A stretch of 64,000 nucleotides of DNA from Treponema sp. (GCA_024695475.1 JAILIC010000095.1:1-64000); one strand, 5' to 3'. Positions 14,601-24,631 are shown, counted from the first letter of the stretch. Translations and numbers: made by a program. The notes: generated by a model not told the origin, from the sequence alone.

Positions 14601-16253
14601 TTACATTTTGATGTCTTCTGCACCACTTATCTTTAAGTACAGTAATAACGACAAGAATGTTAATACCGTTAAAATTGAAGAAAAGGCACAAGCCATTCCG
14701 TAGTTACCCATAGCAATTGACACATAGGCTGACATCGTTAAGGTGATGGTACTGTTGTTGTACAAAATGATTGAACTGGACAATTCCGTAACTAAGGATA
14801 CCCAACTTAAAATAGCTCCGGACAAAATACCGTTGGTCATCATAGGTACCGTTACTTTGCGGAATGTTTTAAGCTTAGAGGTACCAAGACTTATGGAGGC
14901 TTCTTCGATGCTCATTGGTATTTGCATGAGGTTTGCCGTTGCCGAGCGTATAGTATAGGGCATTCGGCGTATGACAAAAGACATGACCATAATAATCATA
15001 GTACCAGTGAGGGCTAAAGGTTTGTTACTAAAGGCTATGACCAAGGCAATACCAATGACTGCACCAGGAATGATATACGGTATCATTGAAATGGTATCGA
15101 TCATATTATTCCAGAGGCTTGGACGACGTACAACCAGATAGGCAATGAATATTGACAGCAATATGATGATGGCAAGTGCCAAACCGCTTATGACCAGTGA
15201 GTTTGTCAGAGAGCGTGACAAAAGATGGCGGGATGCTGCCTTGTAGCTGTCAAGTGAAAAGCCCGGTTTAAATACTGCCATATCGCATTTCTTGAAAGAC
15301 AGGAAAATGACATAGAGCTGTGGCAAAAATGAAAAAGCAATAACGATGTAGCAATACGCATTCATTATAATAGCACGGATAAGTCCAGGTTTTTTCTTTT
15401 GTACCGGATGCAGGGCATTGATAGAAAACTTAAACTTATTGGTTCCCCATTTTTGCAGGGCAAAAACCAGGGCCGTAATAATGATTGCTATAACACTGAT
15501 GGTAGCAGCAAAATGGAAGTCTGTTCCGTTTTCTCCCAAGTATTGGTTATAGATCTCTACCGGGAATGTTCTAAAGCCTTCACCGAGCAATAACGGTGTT
15601 CCAAAGTCTGCGAATGAACGCATAAATACCAGTAACGAAGCGGCAAGAATAGTTGGCATACACAGACGCAGTGTTACCTTAAACACACGTTTGATACCGA
15701 CACATCCTAGGTTTGCAGAAGCTTCGAGCAGGCTGTTGTCGATGTTCTTAAAGGCACCGTTCATATAGATAAATACGAGCGGAAAGAGCTTTAAGGTCTC
15801 AACTAAGACTATGCCGCGAAGCCCATAGATGCTGCCTATCTTGATATGGAGTAGGCGTTCCAAAAAGACGGTCAAAACTCCAGAACGGCCAAGCAACAAA
15901 ATCCATGCATAGGCACCGATAAAGGGAGCTGACATACAGCACAAGATGCTCAAAATAAAGATCATCTTGGCACCTTTGAGTATGTAAAACGAATAGCAGT
16001 ACGAAAGGGGAATACCAACAGCTAACGAAAAGAACGTAATCAGTATGGCAAGCTTTAGACTGTTTAATATCGTTTTACTATAATACGGTTTTGAAAAAAA
16101 GGTGATGAAGTTACTCATCGTAAAGTGTCCGTTGCTGTCAAGAACCGCTAAACGGAATATCTTGATCATCGGATAGAGCAGACACAGAATAAACAACCCC
16201 ATAATGGCAATGGAGACAATTGTCCAGACATCAAATTTCCATTTCTTTGACAT
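14601..16253 (-). CDS. ABC transporter permease with two fused membrane domains (FbpB/AfuB type)
   Basis: 550 residues containing two copies of a six-helix permease domain, as in the iron/phosphosugar importers, where one chain replaces two subunits. EAA-like loops are seen at LEASANLGCVGIKRVFKVTLRLCMP in the first half and IEEASISLGTSKLKTFRKVTVPMM in the second. It is 3 bases downstream of the ATPase gene and 56 bases upstream of the binding-protein gene. Confidence 0.9.
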   Translation of the reverse strand: MSKKWKFDVWTIVSIAIMGLFILCLLYPMIKIFRLAVLDSNGHFTMSNFITFFSKPYYSKTILNSLKLAILITFFSLAVGIPLSYCYSFYILKGAKMIFILSILCCMSAPFIGAYAWILLLGRSGVLTVFLERLLHIKIGSIYGLRGIVLVETLKLFPLVFIYMNGAFKNIDNSLLEASANLGCVGIKRVFKVTLRLCMPTILAASLLVFMRSFADFGTPLLLGEGFRTFPVEIYNQYLGENGTDFHFAATISVIAIIITALVFALQKWGTNKFKFSINALHPVQKKKPGLIRAIIMNAYCYIVIAFSFLPQLYVIFLSFKKCDMAVFKPGFSLDSYKAASRHLLSRSLTNSLVISGLALAIIILLSIFIAYLVVRRPSLWNNMIDTISMIPYIIPGAVIGIALVIAFSNKPLALTGTMIIMVMSFVIRRMPYTIRSATANLMQIPMSIEEASISLGTSKLKTFRKVTVPMMTNGILSGAILSWVSLVTELSSSIILYNNSTITLTMSAYVSIAMGNYGMACAFSSILTVLTFLSLLLYLKISGAEDIKM

Positions 16254-16256
16254 GGT

Positions 16257-17375
16257 CTATGCCTCCGGCTGTTCGTTGTCATTTTTGACGCCAGTGAGAA
16301 TGTTTGTAGAGCCGTCAAGTGTAAAAATATTTATCTTATTAATATCAAGACCGAGTTTTACTTCTTTGCCTTTTTGTAGTAAGTCGTCGATACGAGAGAC
16401 TTGGATAGTTTCAAAACGCATACCGTTTTCGAGTTCGATAATAATATGTGTATTTAATCCAAGGAATATACAATCATGCACCTTTGCACTTATGCCGTTG
16501 AAATCATCTGGCTGCATAAGGAACTCTTCCGGGCGTATAGAAACCAATACGTCCTGATCCTTTTTGTATTGTTCCTGAATGTTGGCAATCTCAACAGTGT
16601 AGTTTAAAATGGTCAGCATACATTTGTTATCCTGCATTTTAATAGAACCTTGGATAAGATTGTTATGTCCGATAAACGAAGCAACAAACGTATTTGCAGG
16701 GCGTTGATAAATTGCTTTTGGTGTACCTATCTGCTGGATAGTTCCGCTATTTAAAACGGCAATTCTATCTGATACTGCCATGGCTTCTTCCTGATCATGG
16801 GTAACATAAATAGTTGTAATACCTATTTGCCTTTGCAGTTCCCTAATTGCAGAGCGCATTTCAATACGAAGTTTTGCATCGAGGTTTGATAACGGTTCGT
16901 CCATGAGTAGTACGTGTGGTTCTATACAAAGAGCACGTGCAATTGCAACGCGTTGCTGCTGACCACCAGAAAGCTGGGCTGGCATACGATTTGCAAACTG
17001 ATCGATTTGCATCAGTTTTAAGAATGACTCTGCTTGCTCATGTATTTTTGTACGATCCATTTTAAGGTTTTGTAGACCAAACTCAACATTTTTACGGACA
17101 CTCAAATGAGGAAAAATAGCATAGTTTTGAAATACCATACCAATATTTCGTTTGGATGGGTCAAGATCGTTAATTCGTTTATCATTAAAATAAAAATCAC
17201 CGCCTTCGATAGAATTAAAACCGGCAATCATTCGCAATAATGTGGTTTTACCACAACCTGATGGACCAAGCAGTGTAAAAAACTCTCCTGGTTTTATGGT
17301 TACATTTAACTTATCAATGATTTTTTTTCCATCAAAAATTTTAACCGCATTCTTTATGCGTATTCCAACACTCAT
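16257..17375 (-). CDS. ABC transporter ATP-binding protein (FbpC/PotA type)
   Basis: 372 residues. Walker A GPSGCGKTT (37-45), Q-loop VFQNYAIFPH, LSGGQQQR from 135, DEPLSNLDAKLR from 159, then the switch His in YVTHDQEEAMA. The C-terminal third (about 240-372) is a TOBE-like regulatory region (SIRPEEFLM and two small beta domains), as in importer ATPases of the iron/polyamine group. It is the first gene of the three-gene operon; ribosome site GGAGGG lies before ATG 17375. Confidence 0.9.
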   Translation of the reverse strand: MSVGIRIKNAVKIFDGKKIIDKLNVTIKPGEFFTLLGPSGCGKTTLLRMIAGFNSIEGGDFYFNDKRINDLDPSKRNIGMVFQNYAIFPHLSVRKNVEFGLQNLKMDRTKIHEQAESFLKLMQIDQFANRMPAQLSGGQQQRVAIARALCIEPHVLLMDEPLSNLDAKLRIEMRSAIRELQRQIGITTIYVTHDQEEAMAVSDRIAVLNSGTIQQIGTPKAIYQRPANTFVASFIGHNNLIQGSIKMQDNKCMLTILNYTVEIANIQEQYKKDQDVLVSIRPEEFLMQPDDFNGISAKVHDCIFLGLNTHIIIELENGMRFETIQVSRIDDLLQKGKEVKLGLDINKINIFTLDGSTNILTGVKNDNEQPEA

Positions 17376-17414
17376 GATATACCCTCCTTTTTTTTACATG
17401 GAAATATATATATA

Positions 17415-17444
17415 AGCTTAACCCCTGCTAAAATATTCTGTCAA
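17415..17444 (-). promoter_or_regulatory. Candidate promoter of the FbpABC-type operon
   Basis: Minus-strand TTGACA (17444-17439), 18-base spacer, weak -10 TAAGCT (17420-17415), followed by an AT-rich run and the GGAGGG ribosome site of the ATPase gene. Confidence 0.45.
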
Positions 17445-17518
17445 GAAATTTTAAAATGAGATACATATCTGTATTAAGAATAAAGTATAAGGTCTGTATA
17501 TAAAGAGAGAAGAATTTA

Positions 17519-18430
17519 TTAAGGAACTATTGAGTAGCTGACGCTGGCACTGGACTCATGTATTGTCACCAAAGCCCAGTGACCCTCAAGATAGGTGGGT
17601 ACATTGAGCTCTTCAAAATCACCAAAGTTAAAATGATGAAACTGGTGCGAGTGTCCTGCCATATAAAACTTGGTGTTGCGTTTTGCAAGAATCGTTATCA
17701 GTTTATCTCGCTCATATGTGTTTTGGAGGACATAATATATTTGACCATCTGCATATACAGGGTAATGAGTACAGATGATTTTGGGAGCAGACGAATCTGC
17801 AGCAAGAGCTCTTGAAAATGCTTCCATTTGTTCGGTCCCCATAGAACCGCTTGCAGTATCCAAAAAGTACCAATGAAAGGTATTTGTATCAAATCGATAG
17901 AAAGAAGTAGGGAATACATATTTGGTATAATTGTTCCATCCAGAATTATAGACGTCATGGTTGCCTAAAACTGTATACACCAGATTTGCACCTGTAGTTG
18001 TCAGTTTTGCACTGAGTTTTGTACAAAAGGCTACATACTCTTGAAACTCGGACTCCCAGCCATGTTGTACGACATCACCTAAACAGATGCAAAACGCTGG
18101 CTTTTCATGTGAGGCTATGTAATTGTCGAGCCAATTAAAAAAGGTGTTGTCCAGATCGTCATGATCTATGGCCCTGCCAAAGCCATCTTTATATCCAAAA
18201 TGAATGTCAGTGAGGACAATGACGGTATAGTCATTAGGCAGTGTTTGTACTGATGCGGGACCTGCAACTTGTGTGATAGAATCTGCTCGATCGTGGACGC
18301 TTTCTCCGTGAGAAAAAAACTCGTCTAATCCATACCCTCCAAACAGAAACTCGCATGAGGTTAATAGCAGGGCGACAAGGATGAGAAAAACGGTGTTGCA
18401 TGCCAGTTTGGTATTAGAACGTAAATCCAA
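17519..18430 (-). CDS. Calcineurin-like metallophosphoesterase lipoprotein
   Basis: 303 residues with a signal sequence ending in a lipobox (LLLTSC, Cys near residue 26), so it should be lipid-anchored outside the inner membrane. The metal-site motifs are in order: LTDIHFG, CLGDVVQHG, VLGNHDVYN, CTHYPVY and MAGHSHQFHH. These are the D-x-H, G-D, G-N-H-D, H and G-H-x-H blocks of the calcineurin phosphoesterase fold. Substrate unknown. Its start overlaps the end of the barrel-like protein gene by 17 bases. Confidence 0.87.
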   Translation of the reverse strand: MDLRSNTKLACNTVFLILVALLLTSCEFLFGGYGLDEFFSHGESVHDRADSITQVAGPASVQTLPNDYTVIVLTDIHFGYKDGFGRAIDHDDLDNTFFNWLDNYIASHEKPAFCICLGDVVQHGWESEFQEYVAFCTKLSAKLTTTGANLVYTVLGNHDVYNSGWNNYTKYVFPTSFYRFDTNTFHWYFLDTASGSMGTEQMEAFSRALAADSSAPKIICTHYPVYADGQIYYVLQNTYERDKLITILAKRNTKFYMAGHSHQFHHFNFGDFEELNVPTYLEGHWALVTIHESSASVSYSIVP

Positions 18431-19142
18431 AAAATGCCCTCACTTCTGTGCAGTCATAATACGATGATAAGGTAAACTGGTCGATGTATCGTGGAACCAG
18501 CTCTGCTCCTAAAAATAAGCCGTTGTTCCAATGATAAAATCCACCAAATGTATATGAGGGAGCAAAGAACAGCATGTATCTAAAATACTCATATGAGGCT
18601 ATTTCGGCATATAGCTGTGACTTGTTGGTACATTGATAGATCAATCGAAAACGTAACGCAGGATTCCAGTTATCGAGCCACGGTGTATGTCGTTTTATTG
18701 CGAAAATTTGTGCTTTTTTATACTGTACGTCCAAATCGCAATCGACAATGATATGACGGAATGCACCAATTTGCATGTGTATTCCTGCCATAAAATCATT
18801 GGTACTGCTGATATCTTCATATAAGAGATAATGATAGAGTCCACCGAGGCCAATCTTTTTAGGATTGTCTTTTTGTGTGGTCGTGTTGTAAAACCACCAG
18901 ACGGCATCAGCGGTAAAATCAAAGGTGTGCTCTGTCAGCTGCCAGCCTGTTCCTGCACTGCAGGTGTCTCCTGTATATGCAAACTGGTATTGGGCTGTAT
19001 TACGGAAGGGCTCAAATCCTGTGCCATTGTTGCGCCCAAGACTATACCGAAAGGTATACTCTTGAGATACTCCCTGTAATGTGGCGCAGAGAGCAAAAAG
19101 AGTGACAAGGAAACTGCAGCGTGTGCGCGACATTCGCGACAT
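18414..19142 (-). CDS. Exported beta-barrel-like protein of unknown function
   Basis: 242 residues with a signal peptide (RCSFLVTLFALCATLQGVSQ) and alternating aromatic/polar strands throughout, for example HTFDFTADAVWWFYNTTT, GLGGLYHYLLYEDIS and PSYTFGGFYHWNNGLFLGAE. It ends in Phe (RAFFGFTF), like many outer-membrane barrels recognised by the BAM complex. I do not recognise a named family. Its ATG shares a base with the U32 stop (TAATG), so it is translationally coupled within the 20.6-17.5 kb operon. Confidence 0.65.
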   Translation of the reverse strand: MSRMSRTRCSFLVTLFALCATLQGVSQEYTFRYSLGRNNGTGFEPFRNTAQYQFAYTGDTCSAGTGWQLTEHTFDFTADAVWWFYNTTTQKDNPKKIGLGGLYHYLLYEDISSTNDFMAGIHMQIGAFRHIIVDCDLDVQYKKAQIFAIKRHTPWLDNWNPALRFRLIYQCTNKSQLYAEIASYEYFRYMLFFAPSYTFGGFYHWNNGLFLGAELVPRYIDQFTLSSYYDCTEVRAFFGFTF

Positions 19143-20635
19143 TAGAGTTGTTTTTTCTCCCGTCCTGTATCACGGATAGAGCCAGATACAAAGCCGGTGT
19201 CCTTGACACGGATCAGTGCGCCATCAGGTAATGATTCATTGGTGTACAGCATACAGCTGTGGCCATTACATACCCATGGTAAAATGGTACCATCTTTAGG
19301 ATCAACTAATGTCCAGGTTCCTGCTTCAGCCTTTTTACTTGCAACATCGGGAGTGATGTATTCTAACTCTGTAGAAAGATCAAACTTATTGAGAGCTTCT
19401 ATCTCATACATATACCAATTGTCTTTTTGCTCTGCGACAGGTGGTATTTTTTCTGGATGGGCTGCATAATCACGTTCGGTTGCAGCACGTGCCTGCGGGT
19501 GCATGTCATCGAGTTTTTTCTGACGATCTGCCAGTGTCTTTTTACCAGCTGCAATGATATTTGCAACATCAGATGCTGGTAATCGGTTTTTGATGAATGC
19601 AGTCAGTTCGTAAGGACTATCTGATGCACCAATTGTCGTTTTATCGGCATCACCCCTGTTATAATAAAAACCTGTGGTAGACTCGCGGTGGCTGACGTTG
19701 TCTAGCTCTGCTATAAATGGTTGAGCCTGTTCTTGTGAAATCTTACCTTCAAGAATATCGAGTGCTTTTCGATATGCACGAGTGACGAGAGCAACATAAT
19801 AGATGCTCTTCATGCGGCCTTCGACTTTTATGGCATCAACGCCGGCATTTTTCATATCATCAAGATGCTCTATCATGCGCAGATCTTTGCTTGATAATAC
19901 TGCTGTAAATGTATCTCCCTCGTAGACGGGGAAATACTCATTGCTGCGTTCATGCTCTCGTAAGACCAATGCTCCAGACTGTGCCAGTGAAGTAGGATCA
20001 GTAGCCGTGGTAATCTTTTTGCCATCGAGCAATACATCATAATTCCATCTGCAGGATTGTGAACAGAACCCGCTGTTTGCACTACGGCCAGTCAAATAGG
20101 CACTCATTAAACATCTGCCGGAATAGGCAATACACATGGCTCCATGTGCAAATGCTTCTAATTCCATGTCGGGGACTGCGTCTTTTATTTCTTTTATTTC
20201 ATCAAGTGTTGTTTCGCGACCGAGTACGACACGCTTAAATCCCATCTGCTGATACATCTTTACCGCACCGCTGTTAATACAACTTGCCTGTGTACTTAAA
20301 TGTAATGCAGCATTAGGAAAGTATTTTTGTAATACGGGAACAATTCCTAAATCTTGTACGATGAATGAGTCTATAGGATATAGCTTAAAATAATCGATAT
20401 TCTTCATAAACTGTGCAATATCATGGTTATGGAATGAGATATTCAAAGCACAGAATAGTTTTTTTTGTGGATATTTTTCTTTAAGTGCTATTACCTGTTT
20501 GTATTCATCTTCATAAAAATTATCAGCTTTGATACGTAAAGAAAAACGTTTAAGACCGATGTAAGAGGCATCGGCACCATACGTGTATGCATAATACAAC
20601 TTGTCAATATTGCCAGCAGGCGCTACTAATTCCAT
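19142..20635 (-). CDS. U32 family protein (TrhP/YegQ-like)
   Basis: ATG 20635 is preferred over the upstream TTG because AAGGA lies 6 bases before it. About 497 residues. The U32 core starts MELVAPAGNIDKLYYAYTYGADASYIGL. The Cys set is AHGAMCIAYSGRCLMSAYLTGRSANSGFCSQSCRW, in the order expected for the cluster-binding U32 proteins. Members include TrhP, which works with prephenate in tRNA uridine hydroxylation, and RlhA for 23S rRNA; older names call them collagenase-like peptidases. RNA modification is the likelier role. Confidence 0.83.
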   Translation of the reverse strand: MELVAPAGNIDKLYYAYTYGADASYIGLKRFSLRIKADNFYEDEYKQVIALKEKYPQKKLFCALNISFHNHDIAQFMKNIDYFKLYPIDSFIVQDLGIVPVLQKYFPNAALHLSTQASCINSGAVKMYQQMGFKRVVLGRETTLDEIKEIKDAVPDMELEAFAHGAMCIAYSGRCLMSAYLTGRSANSGFCSQSCRWNYDVLLDGKKITTATDPTSLAQSGALVLREHERSNEYFPVYEGDTFTAVLSSKDLRMIEHLDDMKNAGVDAIKVEGRMKSIYYVALVTRAYRKALDILEGKISQEQAQPFIAELDNVSHRESTTGFYYNRGDADKTTIGASDSPYELTAFIKNRLPASDVANIIAAGKKTLADRQKKLDDMHPQARAATERDYAAHPEKIPPVAEQKDNWYMYEIEALNKFDLSTELEYITPDVASKKAEAGTWTLVDPKDGTILPWVCNGHSCMLYTNESLPDGALIRVKDTGFVSGSIRDTGREKKQL

Positions 20636-20672
20636 GTACAATCCTTTTCTTTTCTGAGAGAGTTACAAAATG

Positions 20673-21674
20673 CTATGCATCTGCATTAAGACTTTTTTCG
20701 ATTTTGAACTTATAAGAGGCGTAGTTATCTTCAGGATCTTTTGGACGTGCAGTAATCATTTTGCCGATACGCTCGATGGCAAGGTGTGACTCGGGCAAGT
20801 AGGCGTCAGCAAACTGGAACATATACATCATGTTTGGCCAGATATCAAGCGTACAGGTATTACCTGTATTTATCAGCTTTGTCTGAAAACGCTTTGCATC
20901 AGCTAAGAGGAGCTCTTTTTCGCCAATCTGAATGTACACTGGAGGAAAGCCTTTGAGTAAGTCATCACTTGCATTCATCGGGGATACATAGGGGTTGTCG
21001 AGATTAGAGGCAAATGTATATACTTCACTGCTTTTTCTGAGACTTTCGCCAGTTAATACTTCATCACTGCTCTTTTTGTCCATGATGACTGGAGATGAGG
21101 ATGATAAATCAAGCCACGGTGAAAGTAAAATAACATGTTTGATAGCTTTTCTGTACCGTTCTTTTAAGTTCAATAAAAATGCCAATGCTTGTGACGCGCC
21201 GGAACCATCTGCTGCAATAATGATGTCAGGATCTTTTTTGTCACCACTATCTGCATCAAGAGTACAGGAAATTTCTTCTTCACTAAACAGGGCTGTAAAA
21301 ACTGCTTGAATATCTTCGAGTGCAGCTGGGTAGGGATGTGCTGGTGCCAGTCTTATTTCTGGTAATACCACTCGACATGAAGAAACTGTTGCAAGCGATG
21401 CACACAATGATCTCCATGAAGCACGTGAACCACCTATAAAACTACCACCATGGATATACAGCATGATGCGATGCGATGCATATAGTGTCGGCTCGAGCAT
21501 GTCACAAATAATACCACCATAATTACGCTCGGTGCGCTGGACATTATTTGCGAGGATAGGAACTGACAAAGCATCTTCAATTTTTAAGCGGAAAGTCTCT
21601 GTCTCTGATTTAGGAGTAAAAATAAGCTGCTTTAGCATTTTAATGGCAGCTTTCCGGTTAGTAACCATTGACAT
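20673..21674 (-). CDS. HSL-type alpha/beta hydrolase with altered catalytic residues
   Basis: 333 residues related to the hormone-sensitive lipase/esterase group: HGGS oxyanion motif (75-78, normally HGGG), RLAPAHPYPAALED typical of the family, and a nucleophile loop A-D-G-S158-G-A. In normal members this loop reads G-D-S-A-G. The usual C-terminal catalytic His position (normally in a GMxHxFQ-like block) is Tyr284 in NMMYMFQF. Activity may be lost or changed. ATG 21674 is preceded by TATACT with a 6-base gap and no ribosome site, so the mRNA may be leaderless. It is divergent from metA. Confidence 0.75.
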   Translation of the reverse strand: MSMVTNRKAAIKMLKQLIFTPKSETETFRLKIEDALSVPILANNVQRTERNYGGIICDMLEPTLYASHRIMLYIHGGSFIGGSRASWRSLCASLATVSSCRVVLPEIRLAPAHPYPAALEDIQAVFTALFSEEEISCTLDADSGDKKDPDIIIAADGSGASQALAFLLNLKERYRKAIKHVILLSPWLDLSSSSPVIMDKKSSDEVLTGESLRKSSEVYTFASNLDNPYVSPMNASDDLLKGFPPVYIQIGEKELLLADAKRFQTKLINTGNTCTLDIWPNMMYMFQFADAYLPESHLAIERIGKMITARPKDPEDNYASYKFKIEKSLNADA

Positions 21675-21720
21675 ACCGATAGTATAGCAGTTTAAACCAA
21701 GATTTGCTATACTCTTTGAT

Positions 21721-22632
21721 ATGCCTGTAAAAATTCAATCTGATTTACCAGCTCGTAAAATTCTTCAACAAGAAAATATCTTTGTGATGACCGATGAACG
21801 GGCTATGACACAAGATATTCGTCCTCTTAAACTTGCTATAGTCAATTTGATGCCTACTAAGATTGCAACAGAGACACAATTGCTGCGGCTCTTATCAAAT
21901 ACTCCACTTCAGGTTGAGATTTCCCTGGTACGCATGGAGCATCATGTTTCAAAGAATACCGGTGAAGAGCATCTTGAAAAGTTTTATATCGGTTCAGAAG
22001 AACTGTTTAAGCATAACTATGACGGTATGATAATAACGGGTGCACCAGTTGAACAAATGCCTTTTGAACAGGTTGATTACTGGCAGGATTTGACAAAAAT
22101 AATGGACTATGCCCGTAAAAACGTCTATTGTACCTTGTATATATGTTGGGGTGCACAGGCAGGACTGTATCATCACTATGGCATACAAAAGCAGTTATTG
22201 TCAAAAAAACTGTTTGGTGTTTTTAGCAATACGCGCAAAACACAGGCAGATCCACTTTTACGTGGTTTTGATGATGTATTCCCTATTCCTCAATCACGAC
22301 ATACAACTATCAAGTATGGCGATGTTGCTTCTCATGATGATTTGGTGATATTAGCTCAGTCATTGGAGTCAGGCGTTTCCATCGTAAAATCAAAAGATAA
22401 TCGTAGTGTCTTTATTACTGGTCATCTGGAATATGATACCAATACACTTGCTGATGAGTATTGGCGTGATAAGGGTAAGAACCTGCCTATTGATATTCCT
22501 GTTCATTATTTTCCTGATGATAATCCAGAGGAGCAGCCATGTTCTTCTTGGCGTAGTACCGCTCATTTGTTCTATAGCAACTGGCTCAACTACTATGTCT
22601 ATCAGGAAACTCCATATAACTTTGCCCAGTAG
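21721..22632 (+). CDS. metA: Homoserine O-acyltransferase, probably acetyl-CoA type (MetA fold)
   Basis: 303 residues of the MetA family: [18 protein letters not shown], the nucleophile Cys142 in [20 protein letters not shown], and a later His-Glu pair in ITGHLEYD. Residue 111 is Glu (GAPVE). In characterised MetA-fold enzymes Glu at this site goes with acetyl-CoA, and Gly with succinyl-CoA, so O-acetylhomoserine is the likely product. It starts methionine synthesis and can feed the PLP enzyme at 8.7 kb. TGCTATACT ends 7 bases before ATG with no ribosome site (leaderless-type). A perfect palindrome TTGTTATATAACAA (22633-22646) follows the stop. Confidence 0.93.
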   Translation: MPVKIQSDLPARKILQQENIFVMTDERAMTQDIRPLKLAIVNLMPTKIATETQLLRLLSNTPLQVEISLVRMEHHVSKNTGEEHLEKFYIGSEELFKHNYDGMIITGAPVEQMPFEQVDYWQDLTKIMDYARKNVYCTLYICWGAQAGLYHHYGIQKQLLSKKLFGVFSNTRKTQADPLLRGFDDVFPIPQSRHTTIKYGDVASHDDLVILAQSLESGVSIVKSKDNRSVFITGHLEYDTNTLADEYWRDKGKNLPIDIPVHYFPDDNPEEQPCSSWRSTAHLFYSNWLNYYVYQETPYNFAQ

Positions 22633-22651
22633 TTGTTATATAACAAACGAT

Positions 22652-23542
22652 TTATTTTCTTCCTTGGGTCAGGCGCAACTGTCCTGCTAGGTCGCAGAAA
22701 GTTTGTACGTCTTTAAATCCTTGTTGTCTCATAAGATCGGCAGTGGGGATTGCATTGTATTCCCCTGTTTCGATAAGAAATAATCCACCTTGTTGTAAAT
22801 GCTCATATACTTGTGGAATTAATCTGCGGATTATTGCTAATCCGTCTGTACTGAAATTGTCTCCAACATCACCATCTAAAGCAAGTCTTGGTTCCCCACG
22901 CCCGTCACGCAATAATTCTGTCACTTCATCATGAGGAATATACGGAGGGTTTGTTACGATAAGAGGATACTCCTGCTGTATGTGTTCTAACAGGTCGCCT
23001 TGTACAAATTGTACTTGAGCGTGTGTGTCAAGTAATCGTGCTGCATTTATTTTTGCAATGGCTAGAGCCTCGTTACTGATATCGGTTAGACACGTCTGTA
23101 TACCCGTGATGCCATAGAGCTCTGCAACCTGCTTGATAATACTGATACCGATACAAGCACTACCGGTACACACATCAAGCAGTGAAAAAGCGATATTTGA
23201 TGTATGATGGGTACAGCGTGAGGCGACTTCAGCAATTGCATGTTCTACCAGTAGTTCTGTATCAGGCTTGGGAATAAGTACTGCGGGGCTTACTGTAAAA
23301 TCGTAGCCGTAAAACTCTTTGTGCCCGACAATATATGCAATAGGTAATCCAGTCTGGCGTTTTGCTAATGCAGCATCAAAATCATGTTGCTGTTGGTCTG
23401 AAAGTAGGTTTTGGCGGTTCAGTAACAGGTGTGTCCTGTCCTGGTGTGTAACATACTCCAACAAACAGTCGACATCGAGCGCTGGTGTTGGAGATGATAC
23501 CAATTGTTTTATGCCCGCGAGGCGGGCATCATGAATAGTCAT
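22652..23542 (-). CDS. prmC: Release factor glutamine methyltransferase PrmC
   Basis: 296 residues. PrmC methylates the Gln of the GGQ motif in peptide release factors. Visible motifs are the N-terminal release-factor-binding helices, GHKEFYGYDFTVSPAVLIPKPDTELLVE, the SAM site LLDVCTGSACIGI (near 122) and the catalytic NPPY (198-201). It lies 6 bases after prfA on the same strand, the usual prfA-prmC pair, and has no ribosome site of its own, so translational coupling is likely. Confidence 0.93.
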   Translation of the reverse strand: MTIHDARLAGIKQLVSSPTPALDVDCLLEYVTHQDRTHLLLNRQNLLSDQQQHDFDAALAKRQTGLPIAYIVGHKEFYGYDFTVSPAVLIPKPDTELLVEHAIAEVASRCTHHTSNIAFSLLDVCTGSACIGISIIKQVAELYGITGIQTCLTDISNEALAIAKINAARLLDTHAQVQFVQGDLLEHIQQEYPLIVTNPPYIPHDEVTELLRDGRGEPRLALDGDVGDNFSTDGLAIIRRLIPQVYEHLQQGGLFLIETGEYNAIPTADLMRQQGFKDVQTFCDLAGQLRLTQGRK

Positions 23543-23548
23543 ACAATG

Positions 23549-24631
23549 TTATAAAGTAGAAACATCAGCTGCAAGCTGTTCTTCTTTTGCATAGACATTT
23601 AATGCATCAAGCATATCATCCATATCACCCATCATAAAACCTGGGAGGTTATGAGCTGAATAATTGATGCGGTGATCGGTTACGCGGTCTTGTGGAAAGT
23701 TGTAGGTTCTGATTTTTTCAGAGCGGGCACCACTACCGACCATGCTCGAACGTGCAGCGGCACGTTCTGCCTGTTTTTTGCTTTCTTCAAGATCAAAAAG
23801 GCGTGCACGTAAAACACGAAAAGCCTTGTCTTTGTTTTTGATCTGAGATTTTTCATCCTGCTGGATAACAACAATACCTGTCGGAATATGAGTTAAACGA
23901 ACTGCAGAGTCGGTTGTGTTAACGCACTGTCCACCAGGGCCACCAGCACGCATGACATCAATACGAACATCGCCTGGTTTAATTTCGATTTCGGTTTCTT
24001 CTGCTTCTGGTAAAACAGCAACTGTCGCTGTAGATGTTTGCAATCGTCCCTGACTTTCTGTAGCAGGAACACGCTGCACACGATGAACTCCAGACTCCCA
24101 TCGTAATGTTCCGTATACAAACTTTCCACTAATAGAAGTTACAATTTTATTAAAACCACCAACTTCGGTTTCCTGAGCTTCCATGGTTTCAGTTTTCCAA
24201 CCCTTGCGTTCTGCAAGATGGGTATACATTTCCCAAAGGTCACGAACAAAAAGTGAAGCTTCATCTCCACCAGCAGCTGAACGAATTTCCAAAATAATGT
24301 TCTTTTCATCAAGAGGATCAGGAGGAATAAGCTTGAGCTTAATTTCTTCTTCGAGTTTTGGCTGGCGTTCCTCTAATTCTTTGAGTTCTTCGCGGGCCAT
24401 TTCTTTCATATCTTGATCATCTTCGTTAGTAATCATTTCAGTATCATCTTTGATACCTTGGAGTATTTTTTTATACTCATCATACAAAGCCATTAGTTCA
24501 CTTAAATGACCATGTTCCCTCATGGTGTCTTTGTATTTTTTTGCGTCTTTTACCAGGTTGGGATCCATAACCTGCTTTTCAAGCTCTGCAAAGCGTACTG
24601 CGCAGTCTTCGAGTTTTTTCAACAAATCCAT
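23549..24631 (-). CDS. prfA: Peptide chain release factor 1
   Basis: 360 residues from ATG 24631; an in-frame TTG 36 bases further upstream is not favoured. The PxT codon-recognition tripeptide (PAT, 189-191, in RVPATESQGR) marks RF1 rather than RF2. GGQ at 233-235 (AGGPGGQCVNTT) is the hydrolysis motif. It recognises UAA and UAG. A TATACT-like box lies about 13 bases before ATG with no clear ribosome site. It forms an operon with prmC and is divergent from the nucleoside hydrolase gene. Confidence 0.96.
   Translation of the reverse strand: MDLLKKLEDCAVRFAELEKQVMDPNLVKDAKKYKDTMREHGHLSELMALYDEYKKILQGIKDDTEMITNEDDQDMKEMAREELKELEERQPKLEEEIKLKLIPPDPLDEKNIILEIRSAAGGDEASLFVRDLWEMYTHLAERKGWKTETMEAQETEVGGFNKIVTSISGKFVYGTLRWESGVHRVQRVPATESQGRLQTSTATVAVLPEAEETEIEIKPGDVRIDVMRAGGPGGQCVNTTDSAVRLTHIPTGIVVIQQDEKSQIKNKDKAFRVLRARLFDLEESKKQAERAAARSSMVGSGARSEKIRTYNFPQDRVTDHRINYSAHNLPGFMMGDMDDMLDALNVYAKEEQLAADVSTL

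Noticed and set aside
22633-22646. Palindrome TTGTTATATAACAA after metA as a terminator
   Set aside because: Very AT-rich, no loop and no following T-run; more likely chance or a weak protein site.
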